Below are positions 27,565 to 36,730 of a DNA stretch of 64,000 nucleotides, piece after piece (within the stretch, counting starts at the first letter, position 1; every line of letters begins with the position of its first letter). Made by a program: the position numbers and the translations under genes. Origin of the DNA: Actinoalloteichus_B caeruleus (GTDB lineage Bacteria > Actinomycetota > Actinomycetes > Mycobacteriales > Pseudonocardiaceae); the NCBI RefSeq assembly GCF_000718005.1, contig NZ_JODV01000002.1; one strand, written 5' to 3'. The notes beneath the pieces were generated by a model that was not told where the DNA came from, made no database searches, and was given only the letters and a program-made list of their open reading frames with translations.

Positions 27565-28299
27565 TCAGACCAGGGCGCGGGGTTCGATGCGCCGTTCGGT
27601 CACCCCGTCACCAGCCCGGTCGGCGGTGACCAGGTACGCGCCCTTGCCCGGCCGCTCGGTCACGGCCTCCACGAGGTCGGTGCCGCGGAACACCAGACCC
27701 ACCCCGTCGTCCGTGCAGTAGGTGTCCGGCAACTCGCCGGAGGCGACCCCGGCGTGGACGGCGGGGCGCCGCGCGGCCTCGCTGTCGTAGTGCACCCCGT
27801 TGCCGTAGGGGAGCAGGCCCAGTCCGTTGTCGACGATCCGGAGCTCGGGGCCGAAGGAGTCGGTGGTGCCGCCCCGGAACCAGCAGATCGACCCGGCGGA
27901 CACGCCGCCGAGGACGACACCGGACTCCCATGCGCGGCGGAACACGGCGTCCAGCCCGTGGACCCGCCAGACCGCGAGCAGGTTCGCGACGGACCCGCCG
28001 TTCACCCAGACGACGTCGGAGGACCGGACGTAGTCGTCGAGGTCGGCGGTCGGGGGCATCGGGAACAGGTTCAGGTGCCGGACCTCGACCCCGGCGAGCT
28101 GCCCGGCCTCCGACACGGCCGCGTTGAACCACCGCTGGTCGCCGCCGGCGGTCCCCACATGGCAGACCACGGGCCGGCGGCCGTGCACGCCGGAGAGCTC
28201 GACGGCGTGGTGCAGGAGTGGCGCGAACTCCAGCTCGGTGCGGTGTCCCCGCAGCAGGCCGCCGGAGGTGGCGAGGATGGTGGGATGCGCTGCTGACAT
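27565..28299 (-). CDS. Peptidase E-like S51 family protein
   Basis: 244 residues. The nucleophile elbow GGVSAGSICWF carries the catalytic Ser of the S51 dipeptidase E/cyanophycinase-like fold; WVNGGSVANLL corresponds to the conserved glycine-rich turn before it. S51 enzymes cleave N-terminal Asp-Xaa dipeptides or related substrates. ATG 28299 is chosen with GAAGGTG upstream; an in-frame ATG 18 codons earlier gives a longer, less conserved N-terminus. Cytoplasmic, with no signal peptide. Confidence 0.83.
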   Translation of the reverse strand: MSAAHPTILATSGGLLRGHRTELEFAPLLHHAVELSGVHGRRPVVCHVGTAGGDQRWFNAAVSEAGQLAGVEVRHLNLFPMPPTADLDDYVRSSDVVWVNGGSVANLLAVWRVHGLDAVFRRAWESGVVLGGVSAGSICWFRGGTTDSFGPELRIVDNGLGLLPYGNGVHYDSEAARRPAVHAGVASGELPDTYCTDDGVGLVFRGTDLVEAVTERPGKGAYLVTADRAGDGVTERRIEPRALV

Positions 28300-28503
28300 G
28301 GGTGCACCTTCGTGGATCGCCGGGGCGGTGGCAAGCGGGTAACCGGCGGCCACGCGACGGCACGGCCAGGCGGCGCGAGGCTCCGGATCAGGTCCGGGCC
28401 GGCGGCCCCGCGCGGGACGCTCCGGAGGTCGAGCGTGGGCGGGGGCCGGCCGCGTCCCCCGGGGCGGCGACCCTCCCGGGCCGGGGCCGTCGCCGGAGCG
28501 CTG

Positions 28504-29061
28504 TCAGCGGCCGTTGGGGGCGGACGCCGTCAGCGCGCGCACCGAGCCGCCGATACGGCGCCGGACATCCGGGTCGGTGACCACGCCGTCCGCGCCGATC
28601 TGGCCCCGCTCGACGGGCACGTCGAGGCACGCGTCCTCGACGATCCGCGCCGCGGTGTAGGCGAGGACGGTCCGCAGCGCCTGGTAGGTGCCCGCCGCGC
28701 GTCGTGGCGCGGTCGACGGGTTGAGCCACGCCACCGGCTTGCCGGTCATGACCGTGTCACCGATCGTCCACTCCAGCAGGTTCTTGAACGCTCCGGGGAG
28801 GGTTCCGGCGTACTCGGGCGTCGAGAACAGCAGGGCGTCGGCGTTCCGGATCGCCGCGCGGAGGTCGAGGACGGGCCGGGGACCACCGTCGGTGTCGAGG
28901 TCGGGTGAGAAGTGCGGCAGGTCGGCGAGACCGGAGTACATGGTGGCCTGCCACCCGCCCGGCAGGGTGGACGCGGCGGTGGCCAGGGCGGCGGAGTTCA
29001 CCGATCCCCGGCGGACGCTTCCGCTGACGAGGAGCAGGGTGCTGGCGGGGTGAACGGACAT
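28504..29061 (-). CDS. NADPH-dependent FMN reductase family protein
   Basis: 185 residues with the flavodoxin-like fold: LLLVSGSVRRGSVNS binds the FMN phosphate and FSTPEYAGTLPGAFKNLLEW is the family signature. Members reduce FMN, quinones, azo dyes or chromate. ATG 29061 gives the expected short N-terminus. It is divergent from the YdcF-like gene at 29325; no operon partner is clear because the peptidase E gene lies about 200 bases downstream. Confidence 0.85.
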   Translation of the reverse strand: MSVHPASTLLLVSGSVRRGSVNSAALATAASTLPGGWQATMYSGLADLPHFSPDLDTDGGPRPVLDLRAAIRNADALLFSTPEYAGTLPGAFKNLLEWTIGDTVMTGKPVAWLNPSTAPRRAAGTYQALRTVLAYTAARIVEDACLDVPVERGQIGADGVVTDPDVRRRIGGSVRALTASAPNGR

Positions 29062-29324
29062 GATCGAGGTGTACGCGGCCGGTCGGGCCGTGTCGAGCTG
29101 GGTCGGGCCTGTCCGGAGGGACGGGAGCCGCCCGCCCCGGGCCGTCGCCAGCTCCCGTCCGGGTGCGGGAAGGGCCGGCACCGGATCCGGGGGAGTCCTT
29201 CGGCGGGCGGTCGTCACCACGGCGGGTGGTCCCGGTGGGGCCGTCCGGCGAGTGGGCAGGTGAGGAGGGGGTCAAAAGATCGACGGGCCGAGCAGGCGCC
29301 TCGGCCTTCTGCCACCATTCTCCC

Positions 29325-29981
29325 GTGGTCGCCACTCCGTCCTCCCGTGGCTCCCGACTTCGACGTCTGTTCACCAGGACCGTGATCGGTGTTCTCCTGA
29401 TGGGCCTGTTCGTGGTCGGCGGCACCCTCTTCCGCGTCTGGCAGGTCGCCCGCGACGACGACCGCGGGCCGGCGGACGTCGTCATCGTGCTGGGCGCCGC
29501 GCAGTACAACGGCCGTCCGTCCGCCGTCCTGGAGGCGCGTCTCGAACACACCGCCCAGCTCTACGCGGACGGGGTCGCCGACCGGGTCCTCACCGTGGGA
29601 GGCAGCCGAGCCGGCGACGTGTACACCGAGGCGGAGGCGGGCCGGAACTGGCTGATCGACCGAGGAGTCCCCGAGGCGGCCATCGTCCCGGTCGGCGAGG
29701 GCAGCGACACCCTCGGCAGTGTCCGGGCCGCCGCCGAGGAGGCCGAGCGGCAGGGTTGGCGGAGTGCGGTGATCGTCAGCGATCCCTGGCACTCGCTGCG
29801 CGCGGTGACGATGGCCAGGGACGCCGGGCTGGACGCCAGCGCCTCACCCACGCGGCGGGGGCCCATCGTGCAGACCAGGGAGATGCAGGCCAAGTACATC
29901 ATCCGCGAGACGGCCGCGTTGTTGCACTACCGCGCCACGCACGCCCCGGTGGCCGTGGACGCCCAGACGGGTCTTGGCTGA
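29325..29981 (+). CDS. YdcF/SanA-like DUF218 membrane protein
   Basis: About 218 residues from GTG 29325. A basic N-terminus and one membrane segment (TRTVIGVLLMGLFVVGG) precede the DUF218 domain with DVVIVLGAAQYNGRPS, the L-x-L-G-A/G motif, and a later SDPWHSLRAV. DUF218 proteins such as SanA and ElyC are linked to envelope integrity in other bacteria; the function here is unknown. No good ribosome site precedes the start, so a leaderless transcript or an earlier start remains possible. Confidence 0.75.
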   Translation: MVATPSSRGSRLRRLFTRTVIGVLLMGLFVVGGTLFRVWQVARDDDRGPADVVIVLGAAQYNGRPSAVLEARLEHTAQLYADGVADRVLTVGGSRAGDVYTEAEAGRNWLIDRGVPEAAIVPVGEGSDTLGSVRAAAEEAERQGWRSAVIVSDPWHSLRAVTMARDAGLDASASPTRRGPIVQTREMQAKYIIRETAALLHYRATHAPVAVDAQTGLG

Positions 29982-30091
29982 CGGCGGCGCCGGGGAACCC
30001 TCGAAGATCCGCAGGTCGGGCGGGGGTCCTCCGACGCGGGTGGTGGCGGGTTCACGCCGTCCCGGCGCCGGCGGCCCGTAGGCTTGCCCCG

Positions 30092-31393
30092 ATGAGCCAG
30101 CGGTACCGTGAGCACGATGTGGCCAGGCTGCTCCCCGAGCAGCCCAAGCAGGCCGCGCTGCCCGGCGCGCACGGCGAACAGCGGAGTCCGTTCGCCAGGG
30201 ACCGCGCCCGGGTGCTGCACTCCGCCGCCCTGCGCCGCCTCGCGGGTAAGACGCAGGTGGTGGGCCCGGACGAGGGAGACGTGCCCCGCACCCGGCTCAC
30301 CCACTCGCTGGAGGTCGCGCAGATCGGCCGGGGCATCGGTGCCGAGCTGGGGTGCGACCCCGACGTGGTGGACACCGCCGGCCTCGCCCACGACATCGGT
30401 CACCCGCCCTTCGGTCACAACGGTGAGCAGGCGTTGAACGAGCTGGCCGCCGCCTGCGGGGGGTTCGAGGGCAACGCGCAGACGCTGCGCATCCTGACCA
30501 GGCTGGAACCGAAGTCGATCGACGCCGAGCAGCGGGTGGCCGGCCTGAACCTCACGAGGGCGTCCCTGGACGCCACGGTCAAGTACCCGTGGCCGCGGCG
30601 CCCCGGGCAGCGGAAGTTCGGTGTGTACGCCGAGGACCAGGCGGTCTTCGACTGGGTGCGGCACGGCGCGCCGGCCGGCGGCGTCGGCGGCTCAGCCGGG
30701 GACACCGACCCGCCGCGCTGCCTGGAGGCGCAGGTGATGGACTGGGCCGACGACGTCGCCTACTCGGTGCACGACGTCGAGGACGGCGTCGTGGCCGGGC
30801 GGATCTCGCTGCGCGTCCTCACCGACGCCGTGGAGCGACGCGCGCTGGCCGAACTCGCCGCCGCGAACTTCTCCCTCGACGGGGTCGCCGAGTTGGAGAC
30901 CGCCGCCGCGCGGCTGGCTCGGTTGCCGGTGGTCGCCGACGTCCTCCGGTACGACGGTGGACTGCGAGCCCAGGTGGCGTTGAAGCGCCTGACCAGTGAA
31001 CTCGTCGGCCGGTTCGCCTCGGCGGCGGTCGCGGGCACCCGCGACAAGTTCGGTCCCGGTCCGCTCGTCCGGTACGCGGCCGAGCTGGTCGTACCGGCGG
31101 AGGTGGCCGCGGAGGTGGCGGTGCTGAAGTCCCTCGCGGTCCGGTACGTCATGAGCGATCCGCGTCGCCTCGCGGTGCAGGCGGACCAGCGGGAGCTGCT
31201 GGCGGAACTCGTCGAGGCCCTGCTCGACCGCGCCCCCGACGCGCTCGACCCGGCCTTCCTGCCGGCCTGGATCCGGGCCGCCGACGACACCCGCCGGCTG
31301 CGGGTGGTCGTCGACCAGGTCGCCTGCCTCACCGACGCCCAGGCCCACCGCTGGCACGCCCACCTGGTGCGTCGTCGAGGCGAGCGGAGCTGA
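30092..31393 (+). CDS. dgt: Deoxyguanosinetriphosphate triphosphohydrolase-like protein
   Basis: 433 residues of the HD-domain dNTPase family. RTRLTHSLEVAQIGR supplies the first His, LAHDIGHPPFGHNGE the HD pair and catalytic residues, and MDWADDVAYSVHDVEDG the final Asp. Dgt-like enzymes hydrolyse dNTPs to nucleoside and triphosphate and control dNTP pools. It is found upstream of dnaG in many actinobacteria, as here with the serpin gene inserted between. The ATG at 30092 matches the family N-terminus. Confidence 0.93.
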   Translation: MSQRYREHDVARLLPEQPKQAALPGAHGEQRSPFARDRARVLHSAALRRLAGKTQVVGPDEGDVPRTRLTHSLEVAQIGRGIGAELGCDPDVVDTAGLAHDIGHPPFGHNGEQALNELAAACGGFEGNAQTLRILTRLEPKSIDAEQRVAGLNLTRASLDATVKYPWPRRPGQRKFGVYAEDQAVFDWVRHGAPAGGVGGSAGDTDPPRCLEAQVMDWADDVAYSVHDVEDGVVAGRISLRVLTDAVERRALAELAAANFSLDGVAELETAAARLARLPVVADVLRYDGGLRAQVALKRLTSELVGRFASAAVAGTRDKFGPGPLVRYAAELVVPAEVAAEVAVLKSLAVRYVMSDPRRLAVQADQRELLAELVEALLDRAPDALDPAFLPAWIRAADDTRRLRVVVDQVACLTDAQAHRWHAHLVRRRGERS

Positions 31394-32208
31394 CGGTTCA
31401 CCCCCGTCGATCCCGTGGGCCGACCTCCCCCGCCGGGGCGGGGTGCGGACGTCCCACCACCGTTCCGCGGCCCTTGGTCCGGTGCCCTGCTCGCCGGGGG
31501 TGCCGGCACGGGTAGCGACCCGGCCGCGCTCGACGCGCCGCGCCCCGACGCGACCTACGGGGTCGTCCCGCGTCCCCACACCTGGCGAGGACCGGGTGGG
31601 CCCTGCCCGACCACGGTGCGCGGGTCCTCGCCGACACCGTCGGGCCACGCCCGGGTGGACGGCCTCGGAGCGGTCGAGGACGGCGGTCGTGTCGTGCGGG
31701 GTCAGGGCTGGTCGGGCTCGTGCCACCGGTCGAACCCGGGGACCAGGGGTGGGTCGCTCTGCCGACGACCACGGTCTCCTCGGGTGCGGGTCATGGACGG
31801 TGCCGCCCGGGGACCACGGCACGGCGGACGAACGGCACGGCCGAGGGCAGGGGATTCCGGGGGCGCGCCTCGGCCTGGGCGCCGTCGGGGGTGGGCACCG
31901 GCTCGTCGGCCCCCACCCACCCGGCCCGAGACGGGGATTCGTCCGCGACGCGGAGCGTTCCGGCTCCGGGCGCCGTTCGTCGGCGCCCGCCCGCCGGGAG
32001 AGCCGGCGCCCGCCCGCCGGGAGAGCCGGCGCCGGTTTGCCACCGCGTGGCCGGGGCACCCCCGCACCAGGCTGACCCGCCGTCGGTCCCGGTCCGCGTC
32101 GGCTCTCCTCGGTGCCCCGCGACACCCCGCGCCGGCGGTAGGTTGGCGAACAGCCCGGTCGCGGGACACGTCGACGGCCGGAAACCCTCGACCAGGGAGC
32201 TGTCCTCG
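31394..32208 (+). other. Long intergenic region between dgt and the serpin gene
   Basis: 815 bases without a recognised gene on either strand. It contains a perfect 23-base tandem duplication at 31982-32027 and ends with AGGGAG, the serpin ribosome site. The composition is as GC-rich as the coding regions, so a decayed gene cannot be ruled out. Confidence 0.45.
31982..32027. repeat. Two perfect copies of a 23-base unit
   Basis: The unit GGCGCCCGCCCGCCGGGAGA followed by GCC occurs at 31982-32004 and again at 32005-32027, and the first six bases recur at 32028-32033. This is a simple tandem duplication in non-coding sequence. Confidence 0.85.
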
Positions 32209-33330
32209 GTGGATGATCGCGCTCATCTCGCATTCGCACTGTCCCTGCTGCGTGCTCTCGAACCAGATCCCGCGACCACGTTCTGCTGGTCGCCCTACTC
32301 GGTCACCAGCGGCCTGGGTCTCGTCGCCGCCGGGGCGCGCGGCCGGACCAGGGACGAGCTGCTCGCCCTGCTGAGCCCCGGCAAGGCGGAGGGCGTCGAC
32401 CGCATCGCGGAACGGCTCACCTCCGCGAGCTCGCTGAAGGTGCTCGGGACCCACCAGGAGCGGCCGGTGCTCGCGCTCAGCAACACGTTGTGGGTGCGAC
32501 CGGACATCGACGTCTCCGGGGACTTCGTCGAGGGGCTCGGGGACTGGCCGGGTGGGGCGGTCCGGGCGGCGGACTTCGCCTCCGATCCCGACGGCGTGCG
32601 TCGGCTGATCAACCAGGACGTCGCGGAGACCACGCGTGACCTGATCCCGGAGCTGCTGGCGCCCGGGTCGGTGGAGCCCCGGACGGTCGCCACCCTCGTG
32701 AACGCGTTGTACCTGCGGACGTCCTGGATCGCCGGCTTCACCGAGCACCGGACCTCCCCCCTGCCCTTCCACTCCCCGGGGGGCCGGCGGGACGTGCCGA
32801 CCATGCGGCAGGTCAGCCGGTTGCCGCACGCGGCCCAGGACGGCTGGCAGGCGGTCAGCCTGCCAGCGCACGGCGGGGTGGAGGCCGTCGCGTTGCTCCC
32901 GGACGGCGATCTCCAGGACTCGGAGGTCGCCCTGGACGCGTGGACCCTGGGGCGGCTGCTCGACGCGATGCGCTCCACGCAGGTGGACCTGTTCCTGCCC
33001 CGGCTGCGGGTCTCCGGGCGCGCCGAGCTCCAGGAACCGCTCGGGGGGCTGGGGGTGGACACGGTCTTCACCTCGGACGCCGACCTGAGCGGGATCAGCG
33101 AGTCCCGGCGGGTACTGCTGTCCTCGGTGGTGCACGAGGCGGTGCTGCGGGTCGACGAACAGGGTCTGGAGGGGGCGGCCGCGACGGCCGCCGTGGTCTC
33201 CCTCACCGCCGCGGCGCCGCCCTCCCGCCCGGTGGTCGTCCGGCTGGACCGGCCGTTCCTGCTGCTCGTGCGGCACCGCCGGAGCGGGGAGGTGTACTTC
33301 CTGGCGCGGGTGGCCGACCCCGGTCGGTGA
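32209..33330 (+). CDS. Serpin family serine-protease inhibitor
   Basis: 373 residues. TFCWSPYSVTSGLGLVAAGA is the serpin helix A/B pattern, ALSNTLWVRPD the beta region, and the reactive-loop hinge EQGLEGAAATA is followed by RPFLLLVRHRRSGEVYFLARV, the C-terminal signature. The small-residue hinge (GAAATA) is what an inhibitory serpin needs. By counting 17 residues from the hinge Glu, P1-P1' falls near Thr-Ala in SLTAAAPP, suggesting elastase- or subtilisin-like targets (inference). No signal peptide is seen. Prokaryotic serpins are uncommon; Thermobifida fusca thermopin is a known relative. GTG 32209 follows CAGGGAG. Confidence 0.88.
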   Translation: MDDRAHLAFALSLLRALEPDPATTFCWSPYSVTSGLGLVAAGARGRTRDELLALLSPGKAEGVDRIAERLTSASSLKVLGTHQERPVLALSNTLWVRPDIDVSGDFVEGLGDWPGGAVRAADFASDPDGVRRLINQDVAETTRDLIPELLAPGSVEPRTVATLVNALYLRTSWIAGFTEHRTSPLPFHSPGGRRDVPTMRQVSRLPHAAQDGWQAVSLPAHGGVEAVALLPDGDLQDSEVALDAWTLGRLLDAMRSTQVDLFLPRLRVSGRAELQEPLGGLGVDTVFTSDADLSGISESRRVLLSSVVHEAVLRVDEQGLEGAAATAAVVSLTAAAPPSRPVVVRLDRPFLLLVRHRRSGEVYFLARVADPGR

Positions 33331-33414
33331 CGGCCGGTGCGCCCGCAGGGGTCGGAGTGGGCCCCCGGTCGGACCTCCGAGCGGATCGCTCGGAGGTGTC
33401 CCTAGACTCGGGGC

Positions 33415-35322
33415 GTGGCGGGACGGATCCGGGACAGCGACATCGCGGAAGTACGGGACCGCAGCCGGGTCGACGAGGTCATCGGGGAGTACGTCGAGCT
33501 TCGTCGTGCCGGTGCGGGCGCGCTCAAGGGACTGTGCCCCTTCCACGACGAGAAGACCCCCTCGTTCAACGTGCGCCCGAACCACGGCACCTTCCACTGC
33601 TTCGGCTGCGGTGAGGGTGGCGACGCGATCAGCTTCCTGATGAAGCACGACCACCTCGGTTTCGTCGAGGCGGTCGAGCGGCTGGCGGACCGCATCGGGT
33701 ACCGGTTGACCTACGAGGGCGGCGGCACCACGGTCCAGCGGGACCGGGGGACGCGGTCCCGGCTGATCGAGGCGCACCGGGCGGCGGCGGAGTTCTACGC
33801 GGAACAGCTGCGCACCCCGGAGGCGGTGGCCGCCCGCGAGTTCCTGGCCACCCGGGGCTTCGACGAGGAGGCGGCGACCCGGTTCGGCTGCGGTTTCGCC
33901 CCCGCCGGGTGGGACACGCTCACCAAGCACCTGCTCGGGCGGGGTTTCGCGCTGGAGGAGCTGTACAAGGCGCAGCTCTCCCGCGAGGGGCGGCGCGGCC
34001 CGATCGACCGGTTCCACCGCCGGTTGCTGTGGCCGATCCGGGAGATCTCCGGGGACGTCGTCGGGTTCGGCGCCCGCCGGATCTTCGACGAGGACCCGAT
34101 CCAGGCGAAGTACGTCAACACCTCCGAGAGCCCGATCTACAAGAAGTCGCAGGTGCTCTTCGGTCTCGACCTGGCCCGTCGGGAGATCGCCCGCCGGCGG
34201 CAGGCCGTCGTGGTGGAGGGCTACACCGACGTGATGGCCATGCACCTGGCGGGTGTTCCCACGGCGGTGGCCTCCTGCGGGACGGCCTTCGGTGAGGACC
34301 ACATCGCGGTGCTCCGCCGGTTGCTGATGGACGACGACGCCTTCCGGGGCGAGGTGATCTACACCTTCGACGGCGACGAGGCGGGGAAGAAGGCCGCGCT
34401 GCGCGCCTTCGACGAGGACCAGCGGTTCACCACCCAGACCTACGTCGCGGTCGCGCCGGAGGGCATGGACCCGTGCGAACTCCGGCAGGACAAGGGGGAC
34501 GCGGCGGTCCGGGACCTCGTCGCCCAGCGCACCCCGCTGTTCGAGTTCGCGATCAGGGCGGTGTTGGAGGAGTACGACCTGGACACCGCCGAGGGGCAGG
34601 TGGAGGCGCTGCGGCGCACGGTCCCGCTGGTGGCCAGGATCAAGGACCAGGCGCTCCGGGAGCGTTACGCGCCCCGGCTGGCCGGCTGGGTCGGCTGGCC
34701 CGAGGAGCAGACGGTGGTGCGCCGGGTGCGGGAGAGCGCCGGGGGGAAGGCGGAGGCCCCCCGGCCCCGACGGGCACGGGCGACCGACCCGAACCAGGGC
34801 AGCCTGGCCGTCGACGTCGACGCGCCTGCCCGCCCCGATCCCCGTGACCCGGCGCTGCACGTGCAGCGGGAGGCGCTGAAGATCGCGCTCCAGCTCCCCG
34901 CGCTCGCCGGCCCGGTGTACGACACGCTGGACGAGAGCGCCTTCACCCACCCCGCCTACGTCGCGCTGCACCGGGCCGTGATCGCCGCCGGCGGCGCGTC
35001 CTGTGGGCTGTCGGGGTCCTCGCTGGTGGACGCCGTGGGCCGGGAGTGCGCGCACGACTCGCTCCGGTCGTTGCTGACCGAGCTGTCGGTGGAGTCGTTG
35101 CGCTCCCGGTCGGAGTCCGATCCCCGCTACGTGTCCAGCATCCTCGCCGCGATGCGTGAGTTCGTGGTGGCCAGCCAGATCTCCGACCTGAAGTCGAGGC
35201 TCCAGCGGATGTCGCCCACCCAGGACGCCGACGAGTACCGGGCCCTGTTCGGGGACCTGGTGAGCCTGGAGGAGTACCGGAAGGCGCTGCGGGAGCAGTC
35301 GGCCATGGGAGGACTGGTGTGA
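33415..35322 (+). CDS. dnaG: DNA primase DnaG
   Basis: 635 residues. The N-terminal zinc-binding domain has CPFHDEKTPSF and CFGCGEGGD; the primase core has VVEGYTDVMAMHLAGV and the Toprim acidic motif TFDGDEAGKKA. The C-terminal helicase-interaction region begins near residue 470. DnaG makes RNA primers for replication. The GTG at 33415 agrees with family length. The gene overlaps its downstream neighbour by GTGA. Confidence 0.96.
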   Translation: MAGRIRDSDIAEVRDRSRVDEVIGEYVELRRAGAGALKGLCPFHDEKTPSFNVRPNHGTFHCFGCGEGGDAISFLMKHDHLGFVEAVERLADRIGYRLTYEGGGTTVQRDRGTRSRLIEAHRAAAEFYAEQLRTPEAVAAREFLATRGFDEEAATRFGCGFAPAGWDTLTKHLLGRGFALEELYKAQLSREGRRGPIDRFHRRLLWPIREISGDVVGFGARRIFDEDPIQAKYVNTSESPIYKKSQVLFGLDLARREIARRRQAVVVEGYTDVMAMHLAGVPTAVASCGTAFGEDHIAVLRRLLMDDDAFRGEVIYTFDGDEAGKKAALRAFDEDQRFTTQTYVAVAPEGMDPCELRQDKGDAAVRDLVAQRTPLFEFAIRAVLEEYDLDTAEGQVEALRRTVPLVARIKDQALRERYAPRLAGWVGWPEEQTVVRRVRESAGGKAEAPRPRRARATDPNQGSLAVDVDAPARPDPRDPALHVQREALKIALQLPALAGPVYDTLDESAFTHPAYVALHRAVIAAGGASCGLSGSSLVDAVGRECAHDSLRSLLTELSVESLRSRSESDPRYVSSILAAMREFVVASQISDLKSRLQRMSPTQDADEYRALFGDLVSLEEYRKALREQSAMGGLV

Positions 35323-35873
35323 CGGGCTGGTGGAAGCGGTTCACCGAGCAGCTGGCCGGGCGGGAACCCGTACCCGACGGCTTCGAGGGCACGCTCGAGG
35401 GGGACGAACGCGTGCTCGCCTCCGCGTCGACGGGGCTGGGTGGGGTCGTCCTCGCGACCCAGCTGGGGCTGTGGCTGCCTGACGTGGAGGTGGGCCACCG
35501 GCGGGTCGGCTGGCACCTGGTCAGCAAGGCGACCTGGCGGGACGGGGTCCTCACGGTGGTCGAGTCCGTGGCCGAGGAGCCGGCGGAGGACGTGCAGGTG
35601 CTCACCGACCAGGCCCCGCGCCGGTACGCGCTGGAACAGCCGGGGCGGCTGCCGGAGATCGTCCACAAGCGGGTCACCGGTTCCATCCAGTCCCGGCACC
35701 ACCGGGAGCTCCCGGGTGGGGGAGCCTGGTTCGTCCAGCGGAGGATTCCGGGCCGGACCGGGGTGCTGTTGCAGGTCCGGCCGGAGCCGGGCACCGACGG
35801 CGGGGCCGTCACCGAGGTGGCGACGGCGGTCGCCGCCCAGATCCGCCGAGCACGGGATGCCTCCCAGGAGTAG
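35319..35873 (+). CDS. Conserved actinobacterial protein downstream of dnaG
   Basis: 184 residues with no motif I can name. It is mainly predicted beta structure, with a WKRF start, two Gly/Val-rich strands (LGGVVLATQLGLWLPD) and a C-terminal helix. A gene of similar size overlaps or follows dnaG in many actinobacteria, from memory. The GTG overlaps the dnaG stop, indicating translational coupling. Cytoplasmic; function unknown. Confidence 0.7.
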   Translation: MTGWWKRFTEQLAGREPVPDGFEGTLEGDERVLASASTGLGGVVLATQLGLWLPDVEVGHRRVGWHLVSKATWRDGVLTVVESVAEEPAEDVQVLTDQAPRRYALEQPGRLPEIVHKRVTGSIQSRHHRELPGGGAWFVQRRIPGRTGVLLQVRPEPGTDGGAVTEVATAVAAQIRRARDASQE

Positions 35874-35980
35874 CCGGCGTTCCTGAGATGGGGGACGCTT
35901 CACCCGCACGTGGAGTCGGTCGCGCACGCTCCGCTGCGGGTGCGGCGAGCCCCGCGTAGCCTGACCACCGAGGAGGCAAC

Positions 35981-36181
35981 ATGATCAAGATCGCGATCGG
36001 TGCCGCCGTCGGCTACGTCCTGGGGGCGAAGGCGGGGCGGGCACGCTACGAGCAACTGGTTCGCGCCTACCAGCAGGTCGTCAACCACCCCACGGTCCGC
36101 ACGACCGTGGACTCGGCGTCGGCCAAGGTACGTGACCTGGCCCGTCGGACCTCCGCCCGCTACAGCGAGACGGACATCTGA
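35981..36181 (+). CDS. Small YtxH-like membrane-associated protein
   Basis: 66 residues. A short hydrophobic N-terminus (MIKIAIGAAVGYVLGAKAGR), with the glycine pattern seen in YtxH-type proteins, leads into an amphipathic helical tail (RYEQLVRAYQQVVNH). GAGGAGG is 5 bases before the ATG. Proteins of this type are common in actinobacteria and of unknown role. A GC hairpin 22 bases downstream ends the dnaG-proximal unit. Confidence 0.75.
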   Translation: MIKIAIGAAVGYVLGAKAGRARYEQLVRAYQQVVNHPTVRTTVDSASAKVRDLARRTSARYSETDI

Positions 36182-36203
36182 CGGCCCTCGGCGACGAGGG
36201 CGC

Positions 36204-36237
36204 GTGGGCGGGCCTACCGCGTGGGCGGCCCGCCCAC
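36204..36237 (+). terminator. Hairpin after the YtxH-like gene
   Basis: Perfect ten-base arms GTGGGCGGGC (36204-36213) and GCCCGCCCAC (36228-36237) with a 14-base loop, 22 bases past the stop. No T-tract; terminator inferred from position. Confidence 0.55.
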
Positions 36238-36690
36238 CCGCTTCGAGGGTCGGAACCCCCGCGCTCCGGGGTGGTCGGGCCTCCCCGCTCGGGTGATCCG
36301 GCGGCGGTGGACGGGGTCGCCCGGGCCAGTCGTCGGTGCCGCGCCCCTCGGCCGTCGCCCCGGCGGTCGCGGTGACGGCGGTGCTGGGCGAGGCGTGCCA
36401 GCGCCGGGGGGAGCGTGGTGGCCCGCCGCCCGCACGGCGGGCGGCGGCCGGGCGTCGCGGTGGTCGGAGCGGAACCACGTCGTCCCGCGCGGGCTGGCCG
36501 TGGACCGACGGTCGGCGCGGTCGATCTCCGGTGCGCCCTGCTCCGAACGGGGACGGCCCCGTGACGCGCGCTTCGGGAGTTCCGTCCCGGCCCGGCCGCC
36601 TCCCGATCCGCGAGGCTGGTGCCCTGATGCCCGGGCCGCGCCCGAACGCGGCCCGGAACCCCCTTCCCGGTGGGAACGGCACCCCTCGTG

Positions 36691-36719
36691 GCCACCACGC
36701 CGGCACGGTCGGTGGTGGC
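36691..36719 (-). terminator. Hairpin after the methyltransferase gene
   Basis: Perfect eight-base arms GCCACCAC (36691-36698) and GTGGTGGC (36712-36719), 11 bases beyond the minus-strand stop at 36731. Probable terminator by position. Confidence 0.5.
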
Positions 36720-36730
36720 TCACGGCCCGG

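Larger units (their letters stand above)
36182..36730 (+). other. Intergenic region between convergent genes
   Basis: 549 bases between the YtxH-like gene and the minus-strand methyltransferase. I see no gene. Two strong hairpins at 36204-36237 and 36691-36719 lie next to the two stop codons and account for its ends. Confidence 0.5.

Noticed and set aside
31702..35055. 1117-codon minus-strand open frame across the serpin and dnaG genes
   Set aside because: Runs antisense to two clearly identified genes and contains no recognisable motif.
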